In this document: positions 15,925 to 24,723 of the stretch, in pieces
Position numbering within the stretch: the stretch's first letter is position 1
Layout: the number at the start of each line of letters is the position of its first letter
Source: JBAWVR01 sp037147155
GTDB lineage: Bacteria > Patescibacteriota > Minisyncoccia > Phycocordibacterales > GWA1-40-21
Assembly (NCBI GenBank): GCA_037147155.1
Contig: JBAWVR010000001.1
Span: 1 to 58,842, forward strand
Length of the DNA: 58,842 nt
Direction of reading: 5' to 3'
The notes under the pieces: generated by a model
Databases searched by the model: none
The model's input: only the letters and a program-made list of their open reading frames with translations
Told to the model about the DNA's origin: nothing
Translations under genes and position numbers: made by a program

Positions 15925-17316
15925 TTAATCATCCAACAAATCGATATCCTTTTGGAACTGAGTCGCTCGGTCAGCCACCTGATGGCCATATCCATAAGTA
16001 CTATACATATATGTACTGAGGCGACTGTTTTTGAGTGCTAAACCTCCATAATATTTTGCTGCTCCGCAAGACCACAAATCCCAAGTCTTGGTAAAGCTAG
16101 TACGGCAGACTCCAACAGCATCTTTAAGATATAAACCCGTGGCGACGAAAGCGTCGAGATTTACAAACGGTGAGGCTGAGCTCTTGCCAAGTAGATTGGC
16201 CACTCTCTGTTTGAAACCACTCAAAGTACCAACATTCCACCAAGTATTTGGCATAAACTGAGCTGGTCCCATAGCACCACCATATTGTCCATCCTGATAA
16301 ATCGGACAAGAAACTGGAGTGGTGTCTGGATTCATACCCAACTCACTCATAATAGCCAAGAAGGAAGCCTTCTGAGAATTGGACATGACTGTGCCATTGG
16401 TATTGCTGGCGCTTTGATTATAAAAACACTTACCTATATTTTTTCCAATCTCTCCATTAATACCAGATTCTTGGGTTAGGATAGCGAGTACAAAAGCCGT
16501 GCTAACACCGAGTTGACTTTCATATGGTTGAATGAGCTTAACAGCCTCACCAAATTTCATTTCCTGTCCACCAACAGTCTTAAAGATACGATTGTTAATC
16601 GCCAATTTGATTTTTTCTCTTTCCGCAATCATCTTCTTATAAGCATCTTCTTGACCCTTGGTAAATTTTAACAGAGTTTGTTGTTCTAGTTTATAGTTTT
16701 CTGTTTTACGCTTTTCAGCTTCCTGTTCAAATTTTAACTTCTCCTGAGCACTTTGTTTGTTTTCAAGGTCTTTTTTCTGTTGCTCTGAGTCCACTTTTAC
16801 TCCTTGGATTTCCAAAGACAAGTCCCTGATTTTGGAATTTACTGCAATCTGCTGATCGATCTTTCCCCAAAAAGTCGAAAAGTTCTCTCCAGAAAAAATC
16901 ATCTCTGGCAAAGAGACATTTTCTACATCCTGACTATCTCTCATCAACTCTCCAATAGTGGAACGTAGACTAACAATCTTGTCGGATAGTTTACCAATAT
17001 ATACCACCTTATCATTGATATTGGTTCCCAATTGTTTTATCTGAATATTACGCGCTTTTATATCTAAATCAGCTTTTTTAATTTTACTATTCAAACTACT
17101 AATGGCGCTTTCTAAAATGGTTGATTGTTTTTGAGTGGAAGTCAGGGTTTTCTTCTGGTCGGCAATTTCTTTCTCACAATCATTCAAAACCTGCTGTAAT
17201 TGGTCACGGCTCATACCATCGGTATTATCAGTACAGACTGCCATGGCTGGTTTTGTTCCCAAACAAAAAACCGCCAAGAGGCCGGCCAATATTATGAGAC
17301 TTTTGGTACCCTTCAT
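15925..17316 (-). CDS. Secreted coiled-coil lytic transglycosylase
   Basis: The 463-residue protein has a signal peptide (1-26, ending AMA), a long coiled coil (about 35-240) like the regulatory segment of EnvC/PcsB-type proteins, and a C-terminal lysozyme-like domain. Its catalytic Glu lies in AILTQESG, followed by the family block GGAMGPAQFMPNTWW and, near the end, the YGYGHQV region. Such enzymes cut the glycan strand of peptidoglycan to 1,6-anhydro ends. The coiled coil suggests control by a division or envelope complex. AGAGGGG lies before the ATG and a TATAGT box further upstream. Confidence 0.88.
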   Translation of the reverse strand: MKGTKSLIILAGLLAVFCLGTKPAMAVCTDNTDGMSRDQLQQVLNDCEKEIADQKKTLTSTQKQSTILESAISSLNSKIKKADLDIKARNIQIKQLGTNINDKVVYIGKLSDKIVSLRSTIGELMRDSQDVENVSLPEMIFSGENFSTFWGKIDQQIAVNSKIRDLSLEIQGVKVDSEQQKKDLENKQSAQEKLKFEQEAEKRKTENYKLEQQTLLKFTKGQEDAYKKMIAEREKIKLAINNRIFKTVGGQEMKFGEAVKLIQPYESQLGVSTAFVLAILTQESGINGEIGKNIGKCFYNQSASNTNGTVMSNSQKASFLAIMSELGMNPDTTPVSCPIYQDGQYGGAMGPAQFMPNTWWNVGTLSGFKQRVANLLGKSSASPFVNLDAFVATGLYLKDAVGVCRTSFTKTWDLWSCGAAKYYGGLALKNSRLSTYMYSTYGYGHQVADRATQFQKDIDLLDD

Positions 17317-17355
17317 ACCCCTCTATTTTACTATACTTTGGTCAGATATCAAAAC

Positions 17356-17388
17356 AAAAAGGCCGTTCGCTCCGCGAACGGCCTTTTT
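17356..17388 (-). terminator. Bidirectional terminator after rplY
   Basis: AAAAAGGCCGTTCGC pairs with GCGAACGGCCTTTTT around TCC. It ends the rplY transcript after repeat element A1 and could also end rightward transcripts. Confidence 0.8.
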
Positions 17389-17407
17389 GTTTAAAATATT
17401 TAGATTA

Positions 17408-17546
17408 CCCGGTTGTGAGTTTTGGCATCGTTTTTAAAATTGCGTACCGGTACTGTTTTGATTATCCAATTAGCAAAACAGACCCTAGCTTAATACTAGA
17501 GTCTGTTCTGTTAAAAACAATTTTAATGCCAAAATCTACAACGGGG
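17408..17546 (-). repeat. Family A inverted-repeat element, copy 1 (after rplY)
   Basis: The 139-bp element starts immediately after the rplY stop TAA with CCCCGTTGTAGATTTTGGC and ends with GCCAAAACTCACAACCGGG, followed by another TAA. The ends are imperfect inverted repeats. A central hairpin (AACAGACTCTAG / CTAGGGTCTGTT) is shared with the copies at 35664 and 53695. The flanking TAA repeats look like a 3-bp target duplication. Confidence 0.85.
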
Positions 17547-18200
17547 TTATTTCTTCTCAGGAGCAGCTTCACCTTCAGCACCCTCCTTAGCTTCCTTACC
17601 CTTCTTTTCTACCTCAATGTTAGCAACATCGACAGGAGCAGCTACTTCTACTTCTTCCTTAACTTCAGAAACAGCAGCCACAACTTCTTCTGGTTTAACA
17701 GTTAGAGTAACTCCTTCTGGCAAGACGAGATCCTTGGCCAAAATCTGGCTATCCAAAGTGGTCAAACCTGAAATATCAACTTTAATTTCCTTTGGCAAAT
17801 CCTTTGGCAAAGCTTCGATATCAATTTCATGCATAACCTTGATAAGCACAGCACCCAAGTCACGGACAGCTGGGGCAATACCAAAGAAGTCGAGTGGAAC
17901 GGAAATTTCCAACTTCTTACCTTTTTCAATAGCGTAGAAGTCAACGTGAGTATAGACATCAGAAACAGCATCCTGTTCGACAGCCTGAATCAAAACTTCA
18001 ACATCAATACCTTCACCTACCAAGTTAATAATGGAGGTTTCGCCAGCTTCGCGGAAACACTTTTTAAAATCGCTTAAAGTAATAGAGATTGGGGTAGAAG
18101 CTTCCTTCTTACCGTAGAAAACAGCTGGGATTTTGCCATTAGCACGCAAAAAAGCAGCGGTGTCTTTGTCGTTTCTCTTCTCAACAGTTAATTTTATCAT
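17547..18200 (-). CDS. rplY: 50S ribosomal protein bL25 (CTC form)
   Basis: Binds 5S rRNA in the large subunit. Counting from the ATG at 18200 (MIKLTVEKRN) the protein has 217 residues. The N-terminal L25 domain includes GKIPAVFYG, and the C-terminal TL5/CTC beta domain runs from about VDFYAIEKGKK to VTLTVKPEE. An Ala/Glu/Lys-rich tail of about 50 residues is typical of bacterial CTC proteins. An earlier in-frame start is rejected because TATAAT lies six bases before this ATG. Family A element 1 begins right after the stop. Confidence 0.93.
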   Translation of the reverse strand: MIKLTVEKRNDKDTAAFLRANGKIPAVFYGKKEASTPISITLSDFKKCFREAGETSIINLVGEGIDVEVLIQAVEQDAVSDVYTHVDFYAIEKGKKLEISVPLDFFGIAPAVRDLGAVLIKVMHEIDIEALPKDLPKEIKVDISGLTTLDSQILAKDLVLPEGVTLTVKPEEVVAAVSEVKEEVEVAAPVDVANIEVEKKGKEAKEGAEGEAAPEKK

Positions 18201-18206
18201 TACGCC

Positions 18207-18234
18207 ATTATATACATTTTTTAGCTTTTGTCCA
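18207..18234 (-). promoter_or_regulatory. Leaderless promoter of rplY
   Basis: TGGACA (18229-18234), 16 bases, TATAAT (18207-18212), six bases to the ATG. The layout is the same as at pheS. Confidence 0.75.
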
Positions 18235-18424
18235 GTCATTTTTGACCATATTCGGCTCTTCTTACATTCAGACCAATAGCACCTCCCCAGAGGGGCTATT
18301 TGGACTCAAATTTGACTTGATTATACTGCTGTGGGAGGTTTCTTCGGTTAGTTACAGACGGTTAGCTTTTGGCCTAAACTAAGAGTAAACCCTGTATACA
18401 TAAAAAGATTTCCGGTACCGATCC

Positions 18425-18507
18425 ACCTGTGGATAACTTTCCTAACCAAGGTCGGTCCTTGGTTAACCCTTGTAAAATAAGGCCAAACCAAGGACCGACC
18501 TTGGTTT
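18425..18507. repeat. Paired-palindrome element, copy 1
   Basis: Two 21-bp palindromes (AACCAAGG...CCTTGGTT at 18444-18464 and 18486-18506) flank a 21-bp spacer beginning AACCCTTG. CACCTGTGGATAACTTTCCT precedes them and includes the DnaA-box-like TGTGGATAA at 18428-18436. The second copy, at 24431-24511, has the same flank but the spacer exactly inverted. The remaining gap 18240-18549 has a hairpin near 18276-18302 and no gene. Confidence 0.85.
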
Positions 18508-18549
18508 AGCCTATTCGTTACTGTCTTCGTGACCAGACTTTGTCTTAAT

Positions 18550-21500
18550 CTAGATAGGTAAGGCGTCTGACGACGTGCTGGTTTCTTCAATAATATTTTT
18601 TGTCGTTGTTGCTGTATCATCAGCAGTCATCTCGGTGGTACTGGCGTTGGTTTTCTCTTGTTCAGTCAAAGACTCAGAAGTTGGTTCTAAAGGGATCTTT
18701 GTGATTAACTCTTTAGTATTGTAATCTGCATACCACGGGTCAAATTCCACTCCATTAGAGACTAAGTCTCCTTTCCCTTCTGAGTTTAGGACCTCGTGTT
18801 TTGGTCCAGACGGATCACCCCACCAATTACTTTTAAAGTTCATGGGATATTTAAGTTCGTCTTGACCTTGTTCATCTTGTAACCAATCAAGATCATCAGT
18901 GAGACCTGGACTCAAACCTTTTGACACCGCTAAAGTGTTGTTCCAAAAGAGACTGTCAGCGATAGTAGTGGTTGACTCTAAATTGTAGTATGAAAATACT
19001 CCAATTTTATTGTCGTGAATATTTAGTCTTTGACCAAGAACTTCACCGCCGCGCGTTGAGGTTACAGCCGAGTAATTAATATTTTGAAATTCTGAATCGT
19101 AAATTTCCGAATTGCCATTATCACTAACAAAAACCGCATTATTTCCGTTTAAAAATTTGGTATTTCTTATGTCTGCATGCGAATAGTCATAAATATCTAC
19201 TGCCGAGCCAAAGTCGGAACTGAAACCATCAAAAAAAGAATTATCGATCGAAAGCCTTGAGTCACCATAGACACTTATACAAGAAAACAAACAAAAATTA
19301 TTTTTGACTTCAAGACCGTCAATCTTTGCCTCGCTGTTTTTATATACGCTCAAGATTGACTCCAAACTATTTAATTCACTATTAATATGAATATTCTCAA
19401 AATCGACTGAACTATTATTTTCAAAATGTGCCAATCCCCCATTTAAATTTATTCCTGTTAAATTAGAAATCTTCGCATTTGAATTACTAAAATTTATGAG
19501 GTTACTTTGAAAATTACCACTATCTGAATACTCAATATTATTAAATGTCAGGTCTTTAACACCATCTCCCAAGATCCCTTTCTTAGTGTTTTGGATTTTT
19601 AAATTATTAAAACTAGAACCAGAAGCACTACCGTATAAATTTATACCCTTAAACAAGACTCCTTCTGTCCAAGAAGTGATTACGGCTGGATTACCTTCAT
19701 TGCCCCGGATATTGGTTTTACCAAATAAATACGCACTCGTTCCTGATCGAAGCTTAATAACTGTACCTGGTCCTGCTTTTAGTGAACCATTTTCTGCCAC
19801 ATATAAATCGGATTGGGTCATGTAGGTTAAATTATCCTTCAATATCACTTCGCCAGTTATATCTTGCCCTTTATTTATTAAATAACTATAACCATTTCTC
19901 TGTCCCGGTGTACCATAAATATCACCATCTTCTCTATCAAGCCCATTTTTAATATCATAATCATAATATGAGTAACCAGACCAATCTGAAGATAAGTCAC
20001 TCGTGACAATTTCGGAATCATAACGTTCGAGTGATTCTCCAACTTGTCCCAAATTGCACCAATTTTCACAATAAGGCACATAATCAATCACCTTTTCTAA
20101 GCCGTCTTTTGAATAAACTAAATACAAATCTTCTCCAGACATGCTTAGCCAACCATTCCACTCTTGCCAGTCATGGCTAGTCAAATCTTTGATCGGTTCA
20201 GTTGATGAAGCACTCTTCTTTTCCAATACGAAATAATCGTTTGGTTTAATTGTTCCCTGAATTGGTATAACTAAAGTTGAGCTAGAGTTTACAACTTTAA
20301 AGTTGTCTAGGACAATAGTGTAATCAGTATTATTTTTAAGTTCTATCCACTGATCATCTATTGAGGCGATGGTTCCACTCCAGTTTATTTCATTAATAGC
20401 TATAGGTAGTGTTTTGTGTAAAAGTTTTCTGCTTACTGGCAGAGAACTAGTGCCAGTAAAGGCAACAGAAGAAACAGAGAAGTTATACTCTTGATTGTCA
20501 GCTAAAGAAATAATTGTACTAGTGGCGGTTGTAGTGGAAACAACTCCGTTCAGATTGAGAGCAAAATAGGCAATATCAGTGGAAGTAGACTGCCAATAAA
20601 TTGTGGTTGTAGTTGATAACAGAAGACAACCATCAATGGCAATACTCTGAGAACACGGATCGTCAATCAAAGAAATATCTGGTTTAATTATTTCTGAATC
20701 TTGAGTAGTGGTACTCGAAGTATCAGCTCCAATATTAATATATATGTTTGTTCCACTCGAACCAATATAAATATTTGGTTCTGCACCTGACACAAAATTT
20801 TTGTTTTGTTCCACAAATGAACCCACACCATTTCTTTGTAAAGTTTCGGTTTGATTGCTTACCGCCTTTTTGAAGGCTTCGATAAAAGCTAGCACTTCGC
20901 TCTGAGAAAAAGTTACCTCTTGGTTTTCTGTGTTCGAAATATTTTTTTGAGCCGTTTTGTCAACAGCTAATTCAACCACAGGGTTTATTTGCGTATTATT
21001 TTCCATTTTTGAACCGCTATAAAAAACACTAGCAAGTGCTCTATCGGCTACACTTGAGATTGATGATTCAACCGAAGCTGTAGTGTAATACATTGCCGGC
21101 ACCACTAGATATACATTGTGACCCAACCAAGTTCCAGCTAGTTTAGCATTGTCATAAATTGATTCAGTATTAGTAATGATATTTGAGACTGCATCCTGTG
21201 TCCCATATTTAATATCAGCAAATAGATGACCAAATAAATTTGAATCTTTATATGTCTCAGCTCTTTTGTCTTGTTCCAGTTTTTGAGCTAATTCTGCTTG
21301 TTTTTGCTTTTCTAAAAAAATAGCCCTCGCTTGTTCAGCTTGGGTTAAAAACAAATCAATAACATTTACACCGGCCAAGACGGCTTGTTTGGCGAGACGA
21401 TCAAAATAGTCGGAGAGTACGGCCGGGTTTTTTGATTCGGGGTCGAGCAAATAGTAATTTAATACTGAATTACTTCCATTAAGCTCTTTTTTTAATAGTA

Positions 21501-22212
21501 ATTTATGGTCATCATTAAAAAAGTCATCTCTTCCATACAAAAATTCTTTATCTTCATATGTAATCTCTGGTTTAGAAAATACTTTTTTATCTAATGTATG
21601 ATTACTAAAGTAATTAGCATTGGAGTAGATGGCCAGGCTTGTTAGATAATCAGAAAAATTATCAAACTTCCAAGTATTAAAAAAGTTTAAATTCGAAAAT
21701 TTATTTATTACCTCAGCTGAAGAATAATTATTTTCCACCCAGTTTTCAAATACCGAACCACCAAACATGGGCAAGTGGGTATCATTGCGAGTATGATCAG
21801 GCACCGTCATATCTTCCAAGAGATGCAGCAGGTGTCCAAGGCTAAGCATAGCTAAATCCTTCTTACCTTCTGAATAGTATTCAATGGCTTTGGGCCAGGA
21901 ATAAAGATTGTCTGCATAACTACCGTTAGACCAAGCGATGGATGAAGAATAATGATTCCAGCCGATATTATGAATGGGATCATAAAAGTGATTGGACATT
22001 CTCGGCACCTTGTCTTCATCAATCGAACCTTGAATAATTTGTTTTTTATCAGTCTCGGTCAATTTGACTGAGAAATTCTTATTATATATTTCCGCTGTTA
22101 CGCCGGCCAAACCAGGGTGCGTAACCGTGTCTGAATAAGCCCAAAGTATTTTGGGTAAACACAGTAAAGCAAAAATTAGTATTAGATTTTTAATTGGAGA
22201 TCTTCCAAACAT
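18550..22212 (-). CDS. Secreted zinc phospholipase C-like, lamin-tail and beta-helix protein
   Basis: The 1220-residue protein has a signal peptide (1-25). Next is a domain resembling zinc-dependent phospholipase C/P1 nuclease, with HxxHLLEDMTVPDHTRND (about 128-143) and upstream SNHFYDP and GWNHYS supplying likely metal ligands. A helical Gln/Ala-rich segment (about 290-330) and Ser/Thr-rich regions follow. A lamin-tail-type domain (about 605-770) contains INEINWSG...QWIELKNNTD and GTPGQRN. Right-handed beta-helix repeats run from about 790 to 1110 (NIRGN, NLKIQNTK, IRNTKFLNGNNAVFV). I infer an extracellular hydrolase with carbohydrate- or surface-binding modules; the substrate is unknown. 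Confidence 0.8.
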   Translation of the reverse strand: MFGRSPIKNLILIFALLCLPKILWAYSDTVTHPGLAGVTAEIYNKNFSVKLTETDKKQIIQGSIDEDKVPRMSNHFYDPIHNIGWNHYSSSIAWSNGSYADNLYSWPKAIEYYSEGKKDLAMLSLGHLLHLLEDMTVPDHTRNDTHLPMFGGSVFENWVENNYSSAEVINKFSNLNFFNTWKFDNFSDYLTSLAIYSNANYFSNHTLDKKVFSKPEITYEDKEFLYGRDDFFNDDHKLLLKKELNGSNSVLNYYLLDPESKNPAVLSDYFDRLAKQAVLAGVNVIDLFLTQAEQARAIFLEKQKQAELAQKLEQDKRAETYKDSNLFGHLFADIKYGTQDAVSNIITNTESIYDNAKLAGTWLGHNVYLVVPAMYYTTASVESSISSVADRALASVFYSGSKMENNTQINPVVELAVDKTAQKNISNTENQEVTFSQSEVLAFIEAFKKAVSNQTETLQRNGVGSFVEQNKNFVSGAEPNIYIGSSGTNIYINIGADTSSTTTQDSEIIKPDISLIDDPCSQSIAIDGCLLLSTTTTIYWQSTSTDIAYFALNLNGVVSTTTATSTIISLADNQEYNFSVSSVAFTGTSSLPVSRKLLHKTLPIAINEINWSGTIASIDDQWIELKNNTDYTIVLDNFKVVNSSSTLVIPIQGTIKPNDYFVLEKKSASSTEPIKDLTSHDWQEWNGWLSMSGEDLYLVYSKDGLEKVIDYVPYCENWCNLGQVGESLERYDSEIVTSDLSSDWSGYSYYDYDIKNGLDREDGDIYGTPGQRNGYSYLINKGQDITGEVILKDNLTYMTQSDLYVAENGSLKAGPGTVIKLRSGTSAYLFGKTNIRGNEGNPAVITSWTEGVLFKGINLYGSASGSSFNNLKIQNTKKGILGDGVKDLTFNNIEYSDSGNFQSNLINFSNSNAKISNLTGINLNGGLAHFENNSSVDFENIHINSELNSLESILSVYKNSEAKIDGLEVKNNFCLFSCISVYGDSRLSIDNSFFDGFSSDFGSAVDIYDYSHADIRNTKFLNGNNAVFVSDNGNSEIYDSEFQNINYSAVTSTRGGEVLGQRLNIHDNKIGVFSYYNLESTTTIADSLFWNNTLAVSKGLSPGLTDDLDWLQDEQGQDELKYPMNFKSNWWGDPSGPKHEVLNSEGKGDLVSNGVEFDPWYADYNTKELITKIPLEPTSESLTEQEKTNASTTEMTADDTATTTKNIIEETSTSSDALPI

Positions 22213-22777
22213 TGGTATATTTATTTATATCAAAAACCATTGTTGAGGTTACTTTTGTTCCAGCAGGTCTTATCCATTCTCTTTTTTCTGTTCCAAGATA
22301 ACCAACTGTCTTTTCATCTTTTAGTGTTACGTACTCATAATTTAAAACACAGTGGCTTACAGAAGAACAAGACATTTTACCTTTTGACTGTTTCTCAATA
22401 AGTGTTTTAACACTTTGATCCAACGAACCTTCTAACGATATTATTTTTTTATAATTTGAAACTTCTTTGTTTTGATTCTCCACCACGCAATACTTACTCG
22501 CCAACCCTATATCCCCCTTCTTTAACGCTTCAATATACATCTGTAATGTTGCCTCTGGTGTCTTACCACCAAAAGTATCCGCTTTTTTTAAAGCTTCTAT
22601 CCTATCAGCTTCAGCCTGATATGGAGCCATGGTTCTCTCATACTTCCACCACTCCAAAGCATTTCTGTATTCCTCGTATTTGCCATTAGTAAATATTCCG
22701 ACGACAATTACTACACCTAAGAAAACTACACCGGTAAAAAAAACGTATTTCAAAACTTTTTTTAATATTGGATTCAT
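22190..22777 (-). CDS. Single-pass membrane protein, NTF2-like region
   Basis: The 195-residue protein has a short basic N-terminus and one membrane helix (about 9-30). Its extracellular part contains GKTPEATLQMYIEALKKGDIGLASKYCVVEN, the pattern of DUF4878/NTF2-like domains, then beta strands with two cysteines (SCSSVSHCVLNYEY). It overlaps the next gene by 23 bases, so the two are probably translated together. I infer a partner or chaperone for the large secreted hydrolase; no direct evidence supports that. Confidence 0.7.
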   Translation of the reverse strand: MNPILKKVLKYVFFTGVVFLGVVIVVGIFTNGKYEEYRNALEWWKYERTMAPYQAEADRIEALKKADTFGGKTPEATLQMYIEALKKGDIGLASKYCVVENQNKEVSNYKKIISLEGSLDQSVKTLIEKQSKGKMSCSSVSHCVLNYEYVTLKDEKTVGYLGTEKREWIRPAGTKVTSTMVFDINKYTNVWKISN

Positions 22778-22789
22778 ATTTTTATATTA

Positions 22790-24349
22790 TTAATTTGAGT
22801 AAAATAAACCAACAAAACCTTTCCAGGCTCGGCCGGGCAACGAGACAACACCAGACCAAAATCCTTTCTTTTTAAAGTCGCCTGCGTTTTTTCCTTGTGT
22901 AGTTGTGGACACTAAAGTCGGTTTTCCTTCTCTAGACAAAACTGGAGAATAAACAACTGACGCTATATTGTAATTATCATTCTTTACTAAACCATTTTTA
23001 TTAATAATCTCACCAGCTTCACTTTCTAATTGACTACGATTGGCCTCCACCAAACGGCTAATGTCTTCTATGGTTGGAGTGGAATTATTATTAATTGTAA
23101 CACTATTAGTTATTTTAACATCTGGACTTACTGCCAAAATATTCTTGCGCTCAATTGATGATCTAATCTTATTCGATGGATCAGACAGCATCAAAGCACT
23201 TCCATTGTTAATTTTTATTTCCTCGACTGGTAAGACCAGATTTTGTTTTGGCCCAATAATTGTATCTATTGGAAAAGTAAATTTATTTGCTTTATCATCA
23301 GTTATAGACCAGTCTCCAAGATTCACTTCGTATTGACCTTTATTACTCAAAGTTACTGACTCCTCGCTGTTTTCCAAAATTACCACCTCTGGTTTCAATA
23401 TTTTAACAGTGATTCTAGTTACGGCTTTTTGACCAGCGATCTCTGCATTTAAAATCAGATTGTAATCTCCAGGAAATTTATATGTATGATTCACTTTTTC
23501 TCCCTCGAAAGATGTTCCGTCACCAAAGGTCCAAATATATTTTCTATATCCAGACAAATTTTGATTATTAATCTTAGCTTCAAAAGATATTGGCGTGCCC
23601 GTGTAGGATAAACGATCTCGTCCAGCCGAAACAGCGAGGACATTGGCAGTGTTAAAATCACTCAAATCTTCTTCACTGGAGTGTACGGAAATGTATCTAG
23701 TTACGGTTCTAGTAATAATCGTTGGGGTGGTGGTAGAGGTCTGATTTGTGGTCGTGCTGGTCGCTGTACTGGTAGCGACACCAGTGTCCGTTGTGGTTCC
23801 AGTACCGTTTGTAGTATTGCTTGCCGCTGTGCCAATTATTATATTTTGCATCGCTTGCCAAGATACAGTCTGCCCAGCCAAAGTTGTAGCATTGATTTTG
23901 GCGTTCAAAGCAAAGGTGCCTGTGGATAAGTCCTTGTAATAAAAATTCCTACCAGTCCAACCCTTATTAACTGTTAGAGAAGTAACAGGCTCCCAGGTCG
24001 TATTACTAGATGAGAACTCACCAGTTGGTGATATTGATGTTAATTCTAACTTGGTGCCAGAAGTATTAAAAGAGATTGGATTACCAGAGGCATCCTGAGC
24101 CTGAACATTAATAATTTTAGAAATTTCTCCCGGTGCAACTGTCTGTGCTTCGGTAGTAAATGCAATCTGTGTAATAGCTGAGGTGTCAGAAGTGGTCACG
24201 GCTAGGACTAAGCCTGGAGAAACCAACAAAAAAGCGCCGGTTACAGCCGCCGCTTTAATGAGTAAATCGGTTTTGTTTGCAGAAATTGAGCGCAAAAAAT
24301 CCACTGCTTTTAACACTGGTTTAAACCCTGAAAAATAAGGAGAATTCAT
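22790..24349 (-). CDS. Surface protein with PKD and lamin-tail-like domains
   Basis: I take the ATG at 24349 (MNSPYFSGF); an upstream TTG is possible. A hydrophobic segment near residues 32-50 looks like a signal. A beta domain (about 60-175) is followed by a Thr/Ser-rich linker. A PKD domain with the hallmark WTFGDGTSFEGEKVNHTYKFPGDY then precedes a lamin-tail-like fold (KGQYEVNLGDWSITDDKANKFTFP). The C-terminus ends in a hydrophobic stretch (FWSGVVSLPGRAWKGFVGLFY). It shares domain types with the neighbouring 1220-residue protein and lies 12 bases upstream of the 22777 gene in the same direction. Confidence 0.75.
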   Translation of the reverse strand: MNSPYFSGFKPVLKAVDFLRSISANKTDLLIKAAAVTGAFLLVSPGLVLAVTTSDTSAITQIAFTTEAQTVAPGEISKIINVQAQDASGNPISFNTSGTKLELTSISPTGEFSSSNTTWEPVTSLTVNKGWTGRNFYYKDLSTGTFALNAKINATTLAGQTVSWQAMQNIIIGTAASNTTNGTGTTTDTGVATSTATSTTTNQTSTTTPTIITRTVTRYISVHSSEEDLSDFNTANVLAVSAGRDRLSYTGTPISFEAKINNQNLSGYRKYIWTFGDGTSFEGEKVNHTYKFPGDYNLILNAEIAGQKAVTRITVKILKPEVVILENSEESVTLSNKGQYEVNLGDWSITDDKANKFTFPIDTIIGPKQNLVLPVEEIKINNGSALMLSDPSNKIRSSIERKNILAVSPDVKITNSVTINNNSTPTIEDISRLVEANRSQLESEAGEIINKNGLVKNDNYNIASVVYSPVLSREGKPTLVSTTTQGKNAGDFKKKGFWSGVVSLPGRAWKGFVGLFYSN

Positions 24350-24395
24350 AGTAAAGTACAATAAATTAATGATTAATTAAAAATATTATACCAAC

Positions 24396-24442
24396 TTATC
24401 CACACCCCCTCAATCCCTCCTCATTTAACCACCTGTGGATAA
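24396..24442. repeat. Two inverted DnaA-box-like sites
   Basis: TTATCCACA (24396-24404) and TGTGGATAA (24434-24442) face each other across about 30 bases, next to the second paired-palindrome element. No dnaA or dnaN gene is in the window, so I do not call an origin. Confidence 0.4.
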
Positions 24443-24511
24443 CTTTCCTAACCAAGGTCGGTCCTTGGTTTGGCCTTATTTTACAAGGGTTAACCAAGGA
24501 CCGACCTTGGT
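24431..24511. repeat. Paired-palindrome element, copy 2 (spacer inverted)
   Basis: Palindromes at 24450-24470 and 24492-24511 flank TGGCCTTATTTTACAAGGGTT. This is the exact reverse complement of the copy 1 spacer, while the left flank CACCTGTGGATAACTTTCCT keeps its orientation. Confidence 0.85.
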
Positions 24512-24645
24512 CTGGGAAGGTTATGTAAAATATGAGAAGAAAAGATGAGGGGCAATATATTATATGTATAAAATGTGAGGGAGAAATATATTATATGTAG
24601 AAAAAGTGAGAGTAAAATATGTCTATCTGGGAAAAATTGGCATAA

Positions 24646-24677
24646 CAAAACCCCCACCCTTGCGGGTGGGGGTTTTG
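24646..24677 (-). terminator. Terminator of the S-layer-like gene
   Basis: CAAAACCCCCACCC pairs with GGGTGGGGGTTTTG around TTGC, about 46 bases beyond the stop codon at 24724. The T run (TTTTG) is part of the stem. Confidence 0.8.
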
Positions 24678-24723
24678 CACTAAGCCCTAAGAGCTATAAG
24701 TATTTTCGCCGAAGCGAAAATGA

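Noticed and set aside
24396..24442. Replication origin suggested by DnaA-box-like pairs
   Set aside because: Only isolated boxes are present, there is no dnaA/dnaN neighbour, and similar boxes belong to the repeated palindrome elements.
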